Shown here: in pieces, positions 41,984-50,510 of the stretch
How the letters are laid out: every line of letters begins with the position of its first letter
Numbering within the stretch: position 1 is the stretch's first letter
Source of the DNA: Acidobacteriaceae bacterium
Lineage (GTDB): Bacteria; Acidobacteriota; Terriglobia; Terriglobales; Acidobacteriaceae
Direction: 5' to 3'
Length of the DNA: 64,000 bases
NCBI GenBank assembly: GCA_035944135.1
Contig: DASZBM010000002.1
Coordinates: 744,001-808,000, forward strand
Notes under the pieces: model-generated
What the model saw: the letters and a program-made list of their open reading frames with translations, nothing else
Database searches by the model: none
Told to the model about the DNA's origin: nothing
Position numbers and translations under genes: made by a program

Positions 41984-43744
41984 ATGGCCGATTACATCTA
42001 TCTCCTGGAGTCGAGGCTCACACCAGCCCAACGGGAGGCGCTCAAGCGGATCCGCGATGTTGCTCGCACTCATGGAGTTACAGTCTTTCTCGTCGGCGGC
42101 GCCGTCCGCGACCTGACTAGCGGTGTCGCAATTCGCGACATCGATGTGGCGGTTCAAGGAAATGCTCTTAAACTAAAGAAAGACTTGGAGAAAGCCGGCG
42201 CGCGGGTCGTTGGGTCCAACGATACCTTCCAAAGCCTGCACCTCAGCTTTCCGGGAGGTGTGCGGGCCGAGGTCAGCTCCACGCTGCTGGTTACATACCC
42301 TAAGCCCGGAAAGCCTGTTGCCCGTATGGGCGGCATCCTCGACGATCTCCGCAGCCGGGACTTCACTGCCAATGCGATGGCGGTATCCCTGAACGAGGGC
42401 TCCTACGGCCTTTTGATGGATCCGCTCAACGGCGTTGCAGACATTGAAAACCGCGAACTCCGCCTGGTGTCGAACTACGGTTTCATCGAAGACCCATCGC
42501 GGATGATACGGGCGGCTCGCTTGTCTGCGCGGCTGGGCTGGATTCTGGAGGAGCGGACTCAGCAGCGGTACGAGACCGGCAAGGCTGAAAACTACATCGA
42601 CGCGCTGGGCTCGTGGGAGCGCAGCTATGAGCTCGAAGAGATCTTCCACGAGGAAGACCCGCTGCGGATCGCTCGCCGCCTGGAGTCCGAGGGCTGGATG
42701 AAGGTCCTCTTCCCACAGTGGAGCGCGGCCAAGGCGAACGAGACCGAAGTTGAACGCCTGCGCGACGAGGTAGGACGACTTAACGTGGCCGGCATCTACC
42801 CAGACCCATCTGCGGCGTTCTTTCCGCTGCTGACCGCGAAGCTCGGCAGCAAGGAAGTCTCTGCCTTGAAGCAGGCGTTTGCCCGGCCCGGCTTCGTCGA
42901 AGAGATTGAATCTCTGGAAGGCCGCACCAAAGCGCTTGCGACCCAGTTCTCCAGCAAGGAGTACGCCTCGCCCTCCGCGGCCTGGAAGCTTCTGTACTCC
43001 GCCGATCCGCAAGCCGTGCTTTCGCTGGTCTACGGCACGAAGAGCAACGCAGTAAAGCAGAGGTTCGAACAGTTCTTTAGCGAATGGCCGCAAGCACGCA
43101 ATCGAATACCGTATGCACTCATGCAGGAGATGCGGATTACTCCCGATCTTCCGGTCTATAACGAGCTGGTAGATAAGCTCTTCTTCGTGATCATGGACGC
43201 GAAGCTGGAAACTCCCGAGGCTGCACGAGCGTTCCTCGAGCCGTACTCGCCGCCCGCGCCTCCTCCGCCCCCGAACCTGCGCCGCCGTCCGGCCAAGCGT
43301 GAGAGCCGGGCGAGCAAAAAGGCTCCCAAGAAGGTCGCCCCCCCAGCTCCTGAAGAAAGCGCGGAGACAGCAACAGCCGCCGCCAAGGGATCGAAGGTGG
43401 TGAGCACCGCCGCAGATATCTCTGCCGGAAAGGGCGTTGGCAAGGCGGCCCCCGCTCCCGCGAAGAAGGCCGCGCCTGTTGCTGCGAAGGCAGCAACCAA
43501 GGCTGCGAAGCCAGCCGAGAAGGTGCCGGCAAAGAAGGCTGCGCCTGCCAAGAAGGCTGCAAAACCGGCTGGCCACGCTGGCAAGAAAGCTCCGGCGAAG
43601 AAGGTTCCCGTGAAGAATTCTGCCGCGAAATCTGCCAAGCCGAAGTCCAGGCCGGCGGCGAAGAAGGCGCCTTCCAAGGCTCCGGCAAAAAAGGCAGCGC
43701 CGCCGAAGAAGGCGTCAAAGCCCGCAAAAAAGGCGCGTCGCTAG
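41984..43744 (+). CDS. CCA-adding/poly(A) polymerase-type tRNA nucleotidyltransferase with histone-H1-like tail
   Basis: 586 residues. The class II nucleotidyltransferase head (1-~410) has LVGGAVRD, DIDVAV (catalytic aspartates) and RDFTANAMA, followed by helical RNA-binding regions. This adds CCA to tRNA 3' ends (or poly(A)). Residues ~421-586 form an unusual tail: YSPPAPPPPP, then repeats of KKAAP, KAPAKK and AKKAA (Lys/Ala/Pro), a histone-H1/Hc1-like composition. The tail would bind nucleic acid. Which activity (CCA or poly(A)) cannot be decided from the motifs I can see. Confidence 0.85.
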   Translation: MADYIYLLESRLTPAQREALKRIRDVARTHGVTVFLVGGAVRDLTSGVAIRDIDVAVQGNALKLKKDLEKAGARVVGSNDTFQSLHLSFPGGVRAEVSSTLLVTYPKPGKPVARMGGILDDLRSRDFTANAMAVSLNEGSYGLLMDPLNGVADIENRELRLVSNYGFIEDPSRMIRAARLSARLGWILEERTQQRYETGKAENYIDALGSWERSYELEEIFHEEDPLRIARRLESEGWMKVLFPQWSAAKANETEVERLRDEVGRLNVAGIYPDPSAAFFPLLTAKLGSKEVSALKQAFARPGFVEEIESLEGRTKALATQFSSKEYASPSAAWKLLYSADPQAVLSLVYGTKSNAVKQRFEQFFSEWPQARNRIPYALMQEMRITPDLPVYNELVDKLFFVIMDAKLETPEAARAFLEPYSPPAPPPPPNLRRRPAKRESRASKKAPKKVAPPAPEESAETATAAAKGSKVVSTAADISAGKGVGKAAPAPAKKAAPVAAKAATKAAKPAEKVPAKKAAPAKKAAKPAGHAGKKAPAKKVPVKNSAAKSAKPKSRPAAKKAPSKAPAKKAAPPKKASKPAKKARR

Positions 43745-43784
43745 GACTTGAGTCGGCAATCTCAGGGCCTTCTACTTCGCCCGG

Positions 43785-45257
43785 CTACTCACGGTTGCGC
43801 TTGCGTATTTCGATATTGAGACGCTTGATCTTCTGGTTCAGCGTCGACAGCGGAATACGGAAGTACTCAGCCGCATCGGTCTGATTCCAGCTACAGCGCT
43901 CCAGGCGGTCGGAGATGATTCTGCGCTCGATGTCTTCCATGACATCGAACAGAGATGCATCGGGTCGCTGCTCCAACAGGTTTGTGGAATAGGTATTGCC
44001 TCGGAGCTGCGCGGGGAAGAGGTCCGGCCCGATCTGCGCTGCGCCGCCTTGTGCGCCGGTCGATAGCACGACGCACCGTTCGATCACGTTCTCCAGTTCG
44101 CGAACGTTTCCTGGCCACTCGTACTCCATGAGGACCCGCAGCGCGTCCGGTGTGAGGTCAGGATGGGGGAAGCCATTCTCATCTGCGTAAAACTTGAGGT
44201 AGTGCGCCGCCAGCAGAGGAATGTCTTCCTTGCGATTACGCAGCGGCGGAAGCTCGAGGCAGATGACATTCAGCCGGTAAAAGAGGTCCTCGCGGAACCG
44301 CCCTTCTTTCACGGCTTGCTGCAGATTCACATTCGTTGCCGCGACGATCCGAACATCGACTTGAATCTCCTGCGTTCCGCCGAGGCGCATAAAGCGGCGG
44401 TCCTGCAGTACGCGCAGGATCTTGGCCTGCATGTCGACGCCCATCGTTCCGATCTCGTCGAGAAAGAGCGTGCCCTGGTCCGCCACTTCAAACAGACCCT
44501 TCTTGGCGGCAATGGCTGACGTGAAGGCTCCTCGCTCATGGCCGAAGAGTGTCGATTCGAGCAGGTCGGAAGGAACGGCGCCGGTGTTCACCGGGATGAA
44601 CGGTTTATCGCGACGCGGCGAATTGGCGTGAATGGCTTTGGCGATGAGCTCCTTGCCGGTTCCGCTTTCGCCCTGGATCAAAACGGTGGAACGGCTCGGC
44701 GCGACCTGCGAGATCAGGTCGAACATCTTGAGCATGATGTCGCTCTTACCAACGATGTTTTTGAACGAGTAGCGCTGTTTCAGCGTGCGCTTGAGCTGTA
44801 CGACTTCGCTCTCGGCTTTTTGCTTGCCGATCGCGGAGCGGATGTCGGCGAGCAGCTTCTCGTTGTCCCACGGCTTCTGGATGAAGTTCGAGGCGCCGGC
44901 ACGTATCGCGTCGACGACATTGCCCACCGTTCCGTAGGCCGTGATCATGATGACTGGCAGCTCCGGAGCGAGGCTCTTAATCCGCGGCAGGAGTTCGATT
45001 CCGCTCTCGCCGGGGAGCGAGAGGTCGAGCAGCAGCAGGTCGTAATTGTGGCCGGTCAGCAGGTCCAGACCTGCGGAGCCCTCTGGCGCGAGATCGACAG
45101 AAAATCCTTCGAGCGTGAGCAGGGTTTCGAGCGAGTCGCGGATGCCCGCCTCGTCATCAATGACCAGGATTCGCGCGAAGCTGTTGCCGGACTGGACCAA
45201 GGGAGAGTCTGCTGAAGATTGGGACGGTTGCTGTACCCCGACAGCGGAACTAGACAT
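43785..45257 (-). CDS. NtrC-type sigma-54-dependent response regulator
   Basis: 490 residues. The receiver domain (30-145) has the acceptor D78 (LLLLDLSLPGESG). The AAA+ domain (about 165-400) has Walker A GESGTGKELIAK, the sigma-54 contact loop GAFTSA (usual GAFTGA) and Walker B GTLFLDEIGTM. A C-terminal Fis-type helix-turn-helix (AEYFRIPLSTLNQKIKRL) completes it. It overlaps the upstream sensor kinase by 8 bp (45250-45257), so the two form a cognate pair. The ATG at 45257 gives the receiver a short extension; the frame to 45374 lies inside the kinase gene. Confidence 0.94.
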   Translation of the reverse strand: MSSSAVGVQQPSQSSADSPLVQSGNSFARILVIDDEAGIRDSLETLLTLEGFSVDLAPEGSAGLDLLTGHNYDLLLLDLSLPGESGIELLPRIKSLAPELPVIMITAYGTVGNVVDAIRAGASNFIQKPWDNEKLLADIRSAIGKQKAESEVVQLKRTLKQRYSFKNIVGKSDIMLKMFDLISQVAPSRSTVLIQGESGTGKELIAKAIHANSPRRDKPFIPVNTGAVPSDLLESTLFGHERGAFTSAIAAKKGLFEVADQGTLFLDEIGTMGVDMQAKILRVLQDRRFMRLGGTQEIQVDVRIVAATNVNLQQAVKEGRFREDLFYRLNVICLELPPLRNRKEDIPLLAAHYLKFYADENGFPHPDLTPDALRVLMEYEWPGNVRELENVIERCVVLSTGAQGGAAQIGPDLFPAQLRGNTYSTNLLEQRPDASLFDVMEDIERRIISDRLERCSWNQTDAAEYFRIPLSTLNQKIKRLNIEIRKRNRE

Positions 45258-48189
45258 GAATAACCTTCCCTTCGTCGACGGAGGATCCGGTGATTGAGGT
45301 ACGACCCGGAGACTCTGCGGCGGGGAAGATGACCTCGAACGTTGTGCCCTCACCAACGGTGCTGGTGACATCAATCGTGCCAGCGTGTTCCTGCACTATG
45401 CCATAGGTTACCGCAAGCCCGAGCCCGGTGCCTTTGCGCTGGCCCTGTGCTGGATTGTTCTTCGTCGTGAAGAATGGATCGTAGATGCGCCGGAGAACGG
45501 CCTCGGACATACCGATGCCGTTGTCCTCCACGCGCAGGCGGACCGCGGAGTCGGTGTGATGCGTGGTGACGCGGATACGTGCGCCTTCGCGTCCTTGCAG
45601 GGCGTCGCGGGCGTTGAGCATGAAGTTGACCAGGACCTGCTGGAGCTTGCCGCGATTTCCGGAGATCTCCGGAAGGCTCTCGTCGAGCGAGGTGGTGACC
45701 TCGACATTCGCGGAACGGAGCTGGTGCTCGAGCAGCAGAGTTGTGTCACGTACAACGGAGTTGAGTTCGACGCGGCTGAACTCGCTCGAGCCCATGCGGG
45801 AGAAGTTGAGCAGGCCGTTTACGATCTCGGAGGCACGGAAGGTCTGCTGCGTAATTTTTTCGAGGACCGGCTGCAGGCGAGCGCGCGTGGGTTCGTCCGT
45901 GCCGAGCTGTTTGCCGAGCTGCTTGCTCAGCATCTGGGCATAGCTGGAGATAACAGCGAGCGGAGTGTTGACTTCGTGGGCAACTCCGGCGGCAAGGAGA
46001 CCTATGGACGAGAGCTTCTCGGACTGCGTAAGCTGCGTCTCCATGTTGATGCGATCGGTGATGTCGTCGACGATGACGATGCGGCCGACGGCCTGGAACT
46101 CGCGGTTCAGCAGGGGAGCGATGGTGATGTTCGCGGTGCGTAGCTCCGCGGATGGAGTCGGCAGGCGGAATTTGTAAAGCGTGGAGGCGCCTTGCTCCGC
46201 GCGCACCCGATCGAACTCGGCAATGAAGTCAGGCGGAAAGACATCAGAAAGCTGGTGGCCGAGTGCATCGGCGCGCGGTGTGGAGAGCATGACCTCCATC
46301 TGTGCGTTCCAGCTCTCGATGTTGTCTTCGAGATCGACGGCGAAGACGCCGACGTTGATGGACTCGACGATGTTCTCGTTGAAGTCATGCAGGCGCTCGT
46401 ACTCGAGGACCTTGCGCTCGAGGCGGCGATAGAGCTGCGCGTTCTGGATGGCGATGCCAATGTAACCCGCGAGCGACTCCAGCAGCATCATGTCCTCGCT
46501 GGAGAGGAAGTCGCCTTCAGTGGTGCGTCCGAGGCCGAGAACCGCAACGGTTGCTGATCCGGTGCCCTCATGGCGCGCGGCGCGGCAGGCGATGTAGTAG
46601 TTCAGGTCGAGCGCCGAGGCCGTGTGACGCTGCGATTCGGGCAAGCGAAGATAGGCATTCGGCGACTCGAAGAAGAGGTGATTGCCGGCCTCCGGAGAGT
46701 CGAAGTCGAGGAAACCAAGGTCAAGTGAGGTCGATTGCGCATTAAGCCCGTTCGAGGCGATGAGCTGGAATCGCTGTGGTGCGTCGTCCTGCGGAAGAAA
46801 TACAGCCACGCGCGTGACGAGCAGCATCTGTGGAAGCTTCACGACGATGGCGTCCACGAGCGCGCGGAGGTCGGTCTGCGCGTTCAGATCCCGCCCGAAG
46901 CGAATGAGAGTTTCGCGATAGTCGAGGCGCTTGGGGTCGAAGACGCGATCCACCCAGGACTGAATCCAGTTCTTCAGCGGGTCGAACAGAAGGCCGGTGA
47001 TGATGATCGCCGCGATGAGCCCCCATGTGCCGAGGCCCGAGAATCGCGTGTGAACGACCTCTGCGGAGAGGGCGATAACGACGAAATAGAGGCCCACCAG
47101 TGCGGCGGTCACGAGTGTGTAGGTGACGCCGCGCTTGAAGATGAGGTCGACATCCATCAGGCGATAGCGCACGATCGCCCAGCTAAACGTCAGGGGCAGA
47201 AGCACGAGCGAGAGCGTCGCGAGTTTGACGAGACTGCCGGGCGTGTTGGCGTCCAGCAGGAATGGGATGACGTAAAAAAACGTGAACGGCAGAACGGTGA
47301 GCAGCGTTCCGCGCGAGAGCCATTTAAGCTGCTGACGCGGCAGCGGCTGATGCTCGCGACGATAGCGCACCCAGAAGACCGCCGCCGCGATGATGTAATA
47401 GCCCGCCATGTAGGCGAAGCCAATCTTGTCGAGGCGGTGCTGCAGTAGTTGGGTGGGCGCCCAATGTTCAACAGACAGGAAGCGAAGAACGACGAGTACC
47501 GCGCCGGGGATGTAGAGCGGAGCGTAGACCAGGCTGTTGCGGTCGCGTCGTGGGCGCTCGCCGAAGCTGAGAGCAAAGTGCAGGAAGAGCGCAGGCTGCA
47601 GCGCGGCGGCCTGGATATTCGCCCAGAAGACAGCAAGGTCAAGCCCGTCGAGTACGCCGGTGAATTTGAAGGCATAGAGGACGAAGGACATCAGGCAGAA
47701 GACATAAAAATGTGTCGACTTGGGCGCAGTCCAGCGTCGGAAGAGAACGTAGATACCGATCGCCAGATAGATAAGACCGATCAGGCGCTCGACCTGGAAG
47801 TCGGTCCGGTCGGTGGGCTCGAGGATGACGCCGATGTCGATGGCGATCGGCTTGGCCCAATCAGACGTTTGGCGGAGCACCGAATACGTGGTGTGGCCCC
47901 AGACACCGGTGCGATACATTTCACGGTTTGCCGTGGCGACCATCGGGGTAGGGATGCCGTCGATGGCGGTCAGGACATCGCCCTGGCGGATGCCCGCCTT
48001 ATCCGCGGCGGAACCCGACGGCACGATATAGGCGCGAAGGCCGCCGTCCGTTTCGATCCAGCGCGCGGCATCCGTGGGCGCGGGATAGGTGCTCTCCTGA
48101 ACGAGATTGGCGATGGCAAGGCCAATTGCGCCCAGCGTCACGACGGCAAGGAGAATTGCCAGCAGACGGGTTTGGGAGCCGCTTCTCAC
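45250..48189 (-). CDS. PDZ-multiTM-GAF-PAS sensor histidine kinase
   Basis: 979 residues. TM1 is about 8-28. A periplasmic PDZ domain (about 45-115) has GGLRAYIVPSGSAADKAGIRQGDVLTAIDGIPT. About eight more transmembrane helices lie between 130 and 400. Then a GAF domain (about 425-590), a PAS domain (about 600-715), HisKA with H738 (GVAHEVNTPL), and HATPase with N, G1 (VEDNGIGM) and G2 (KGTGLGLAV). The PDZ could bind C-termini of misfolded envelope proteins. It heads a two-gene unit with the NtrC-type regulator. The exact signal is unknown. Confidence 0.93.
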   Translation of the reverse strand: MRSGSQTRLLAILLAVVTLGAIGLAIANLVQESTYPAPTDAARWIETDGGLRAYIVPSGSAADKAGIRQGDVLTAIDGIPTPMVATANREMYRTGVWGHTTYSVLRQTSDWAKPIAIDIGVILEPTDRTDFQVERLIGLIYLAIGIYVLFRRWTAPKSTHFYVFCLMSFVLYAFKFTGVLDGLDLAVFWANIQAAALQPALFLHFALSFGERPRRDRNSLVYAPLYIPGAVLVVLRFLSVEHWAPTQLLQHRLDKIGFAYMAGYYIIAAAVFWVRYRREHQPLPRQQLKWLSRGTLLTVLPFTFFYVIPFLLDANTPGSLVKLATLSLVLLPLTFSWAIVRYRLMDVDLIFKRGVTYTLVTAALVGLYFVVIALSAEVVHTRFSGLGTWGLIAAIIITGLLFDPLKNWIQSWVDRVFDPKRLDYRETLIRFGRDLNAQTDLRALVDAIVVKLPQMLLVTRVAVFLPQDDAPQRFQLIASNGLNAQSTSLDLGFLDFDSPEAGNHLFFESPNAYLRLPESQRHTASALDLNYYIACRAARHEGTGSATVAVLGLGRTTEGDFLSSEDMMLLESLAGYIGIAIQNAQLYRRLERKVLEYERLHDFNENIVESINVGVFAVDLEDNIESWNAQMEVMLSTPRADALGHQLSDVFPPDFIAEFDRVRAEQGASTLYKFRLPTPSAELRTANITIAPLLNREFQAVGRIVIVDDITDRINMETQLTQSEKLSSIGLLAAGVAHEVNTPLAVISSYAQMLSKQLGKQLGTDEPTRARLQPVLEKITQQTFRASEIVNGLLNFSRMGSSEFSRVELNSVVRDTTLLLEHQLRSANVEVTTSLDESLPEISGNRGKLQQVLVNFMLNARDALQGREGARIRVTTHHTDSAVRLRVEDNGIGMSEAVLRRIYDPFFTTKNNPAQGQRKGTGLGLAVTYGIVQEHAGTIDVTSTVGEGTTFEVIFPAAESPGRTSITGSSVDEGKVIHV

Positions 48190-48461
48190 AGGGACACTCT
48201 TTGGTTACTTGCGGAACCGCTTTCTTTTGTAGAGCAACTTAACTGCCAAACAGGATGCGAGGAGTTAACAGCTTGATATGGCAGCCATCAGACCCTTTAT
48301 TGCACAAATCCATAGAGCCCTATGGGTTTTGGGAACCATGGTTACTCGTGCGCAGCCTGTCCTCTATCGCTCTTCTATCTCTTTATTTTGCCGCATCCAG
48401 TCTGATTCCGCACCTTTGGCGGCTTGACCAGTGACCAGATGTCTTGTGAACTGGACGAATC
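48190..48461. other. Intergenic region upstream of the sensor kinase
   Basis: 272 bp, AT-richer than its surroundings (TTTCTTTTG, CTATCTCTTTATTTTG). It should contain the kinase promoter on the minus strand, but I see no convincing -35/-10 or -24/-12 pair. No RNA gene was found. Confidence 0.3.
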
Positions 48462-48671
48462 ATGGTTGATTTGCGGCAAAATGCCGAGATCCGTTCCGTA
48501 TTGGAGCGGGACGGGGAGTGTTTACTCCTGGTTTACGGGCGGTACCCAGTCGTCATGGAACGTGGCGAGGGAGTCTATCTGTTTCACAGCTCTGGGAACC
48601 GCCGCCTGGACCTGACTCCCGCAGGGCCTTTGGGCGCCAACGTCGAGACTATGCCCGGTGCCCGCGCTTAA
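48462..48671 (+). pseudogene. Remnant of an acetylornithine aminotransferase-type (ArgD) gene N-terminus
   Basis: A 69-residue frame. Residues about 13-57 (LERDGECLLLVYGRYPVVM, then ERGEGVYLFHSSGNRRLD) match the N-terminal signature of class III aminotransferases of the ArgD type, [E]xxLLxxYxRYPVxxxRGEGVYLxDxxGxRYLD. After DLTPAGPLGAN, where the family should continue for ~330 more residues, it meets ETMPGARA and a stop. It is thus a truncated piece that never reaches the PLP-lysine. The 3' end overlaps the next gene's start. Its complete counterpart is not in this window. Confidence 0.75.
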
Positions 48672-49590
48672 TGAAGTGGCCGTGAGCCGGCACACGACGG
48701 GACCGAAACAGTGGACTCGCCGTGAGCTGCGTGCGCGCGGCGTTCGGCTTTCTTATATCGAGCGTGAGACTGAGGCGGCTTGCGCGGCCGCGCCAGTCTT
48801 GATGCTGCACGGACTGGTTGCGGGCGCGGATTGCTTTCGCAGGCTTGGCGATGAGCTTCCGGATGACAGGCGTGTTGTCGCGCTGGACTTGCCCGGCGGC
48901 GGCTACTCGGATCGCCCCAATGACATCGACGTGAGCTTCCGGAGCGTCGCGGAGATCGTCGCGGAGGCGATGACCACGCTTGGGATGGACCGGCCGGTGA
49001 TCGTCGGCCACTCGTATGGTGGGGCGATCACGCTGGAACTGGCGGCATGGCGGCCGGAGTTCCTGGACGCAATGATCCTGATCGCGCCCGCGCACCCGTT
49101 CTCCATGCGCGAGGACCCATTGGTGCGGTTCTACCTCAGCCGCGCTGGCCGTTGGTTTGCGCGTTTGCTGCCTCGCGTGCCGCGGCGGCTGATGCTGGAG
49201 ACCTTTCGGCGTATGCCGGGAGATCGCCGCAATGTGAGCTACGAGCAGATTGAGCCATACCTGCAAGCGCTGCGTCATCCGGGCACGATCGCGTATGTCC
49301 TGCGGCTGCTGAAGAGCTGGAAGAGTGACATGGAGAAGCTGGGGAACGCGCTTCGGGAACGCAGCACCGAGGTTCCGGCGTTCGTCCTGTGGGGCGAGTT
49401 GGATCCCGTGGTGCCGCCATCAACTGGCGAGGAGCTGATGGAGCACCTTGAGTCGAGCGAACAGGCGATACTCTGTGGCGTCGGACATTTGCCCAATGAC
49501 GAGAGGCCGGAGGAGTGCGGCGAACTGATTCGAGACTTTCTCCGAGCATGCGATAGCAGAACCTTCTACACCCGCGCTGAGCAATCCTAG
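48658..49590 (+). CDS. Alpha/beta-hydrolase fold protein
   Basis: 310 residues. Nucleophile elbow GHSYGG, acid ELDPVVP, catalytic histidine GVGHLPND, oxyanion HGLVAG. Resembles esterase/haloalkane dehalogenase-like hydrolases; substrate unknown. The start is uncertain: GTG at 48658 overlaps the argD-like remnant, and a later GTG (MSRHTTG) is also possible. N-terminal residues 1-40 are basic. Convergent with the next gene, with a hairpin between them. Confidence 0.8.
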   Translation: MPALNEVAVSRHTTGPKQWTRRELRARGVRLSYIERETEAACAAAPVLMLHGLVAGADCFRRLGDELPDDRRVVALDLPGGGYSDRPNDIDVSFRSVAEIVAEAMTTLGMDRPVIVGHSYGGAITLELAAWRPEFLDAMILIAPAHPFSMREDPLVRFYLSRAGRWFARLLPRVPRRLMLETFRRMPGDRRNVSYEQIEPYLQALRHPGTIAYVLRLLKSWKSDMEKLGNALRERSTEVPAFVLWGELDPVVPPSTGEELMEHLESSEQAILCGVGHLPNDERPEECGELIRDFLRACDSRTFYTRAEQS

Positions 49591-49623
49591 GGTCCGGAAC
49601 CGCTACCGGGACGACCGTTCGAT

Positions 49624-49668
49624 GGGCCAGGACTCCGCGTCTCGCTTCGCTGGATGACGCCCTGGCCC
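49624..49668. terminator. Hairpin between convergent hydrolase genes
   Basis: GGGCCAGG (49624-49631) and CCTGGCCC (49661-49668) are perfect 8-bp arms with a 29-nt loop. It contains TCTCGCTTCGCTGGATGAC, seen in acidobacterial-style repeats. It may serve both flanking genes. Confidence 0.4.
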
Positions 49669-49689
49669 AGATGCGTCAGGCGGGGCTCG

Positions 49690-50385
49690 CTAACTGAGTG
49701 GCGTAAGGCCGAAGTTGGATTGGAGCCACGCGCGCAGGGCACCGGACATGCGATCGAGCTTGGGCTGGGGAGAGCCCGGCACTCCAGCGAAGAAATGGTC
49801 GGCGTCTTCGATGAAGAGAATTTCGCGCGGTTGTGACGCCGAAACCAGATATGCCTCCAGCGTGCCGCGCGGGCTGAACTCATCCTGGTCGCCGGAGATA
49901 AAGAGCTTCGGCACCGAACCGCAGGCCGGCAGAAAATCGTAGCGGTAGTCACGCCCAGCGGCGCGCACCGGAAGCCCGAGTCCAACCAGGCCGCGAACGC
50001 GAGCGTCTCCGCAACAGGCGCGTAGCCCCACATTGGAGCCGAACGAGAAACCAGCAAACAGGATCGGCAGATTGAACCGCTCGGTGAGCCAATCGAGGGC
50101 TGCGCGGACGTCATCGACTTCGCCGCGCCCGTCGTCGTGCGCGCCTTCACTCAAGCCGGTGCCGCGGAAGTTGAACCGCAGGGTAGGCAGGCCGAAGTAC
50201 GAGAACGCCTTGGCAGCGTGGTAGACGACCTTGTTGTGCATCGTGCCGCCGCCGAGCGGATGCGGATGCGCGACAAGCGCTGCGTAGAGCGCATCCGGAT
50301 GGCCCGTGTTCAGGAGAGCTTCAAGGCGGCCTGCGGGGCCGCGGAGATCTTCGATGGTCTGGACGTGAGAGCGAAAGGACGTCAC
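49690..50385 (-). CDS. Alpha/beta-hydrolase of the COG2945 type
   Basis: 231 residues. HPHPLGGGTMHNKVV near the N-terminus is a clear family marker. FGSNVG-type elbow: AGFSFGSNVGL (Ser), SGDQDEF acid, and DADHFFAG with catalytic histidine. Small cytoplasmic hydrolase, natural substrate unknown. The first ATG (50385) gives MTSFRSHVQTIEDL. Confidence 0.8.
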   Translation of the reverse strand: MTSFRSHVQTIEDLRGPAGRLEALLNTGHPDALYAALVAHPHPLGGGTMHNKVVYHAAKAFSYFGLPTLRFNFRGTGLSEGAHDDGRGEVDDVRAALDWLTERFNLPILFAGFSFGSNVGLRACCGDARVRGLVGLGLPVRAAGRDYRYDFLPACGSVPKLFISGDQDEFSPRGTLEAYLVSASQPREILFIEDADHFFAGVPGSPQPKLDRMSGALRAWLQSNFGLTPLS

Positions 50386-50510
50386 AGGATGAGTTTACGA
50401 GGTCCGGAGGAATTTCTGATTCGTGAGACTCCGCGTTCGGTATAGTCGTCTCACCACGCAGTTACACACTTTTCAGGCAATCATAAATTTGCGATTCAGG
50501 AGGCGTCTCA

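Noticed and set aside
42173-43576. 467-codon minus-strand frame opposite the CCA-type enzyme
   Set aside because: Arg/Gly/Leu-rich shadow frame that crosses the Lys/Ala/Pro repeat tail; no start context or domains.
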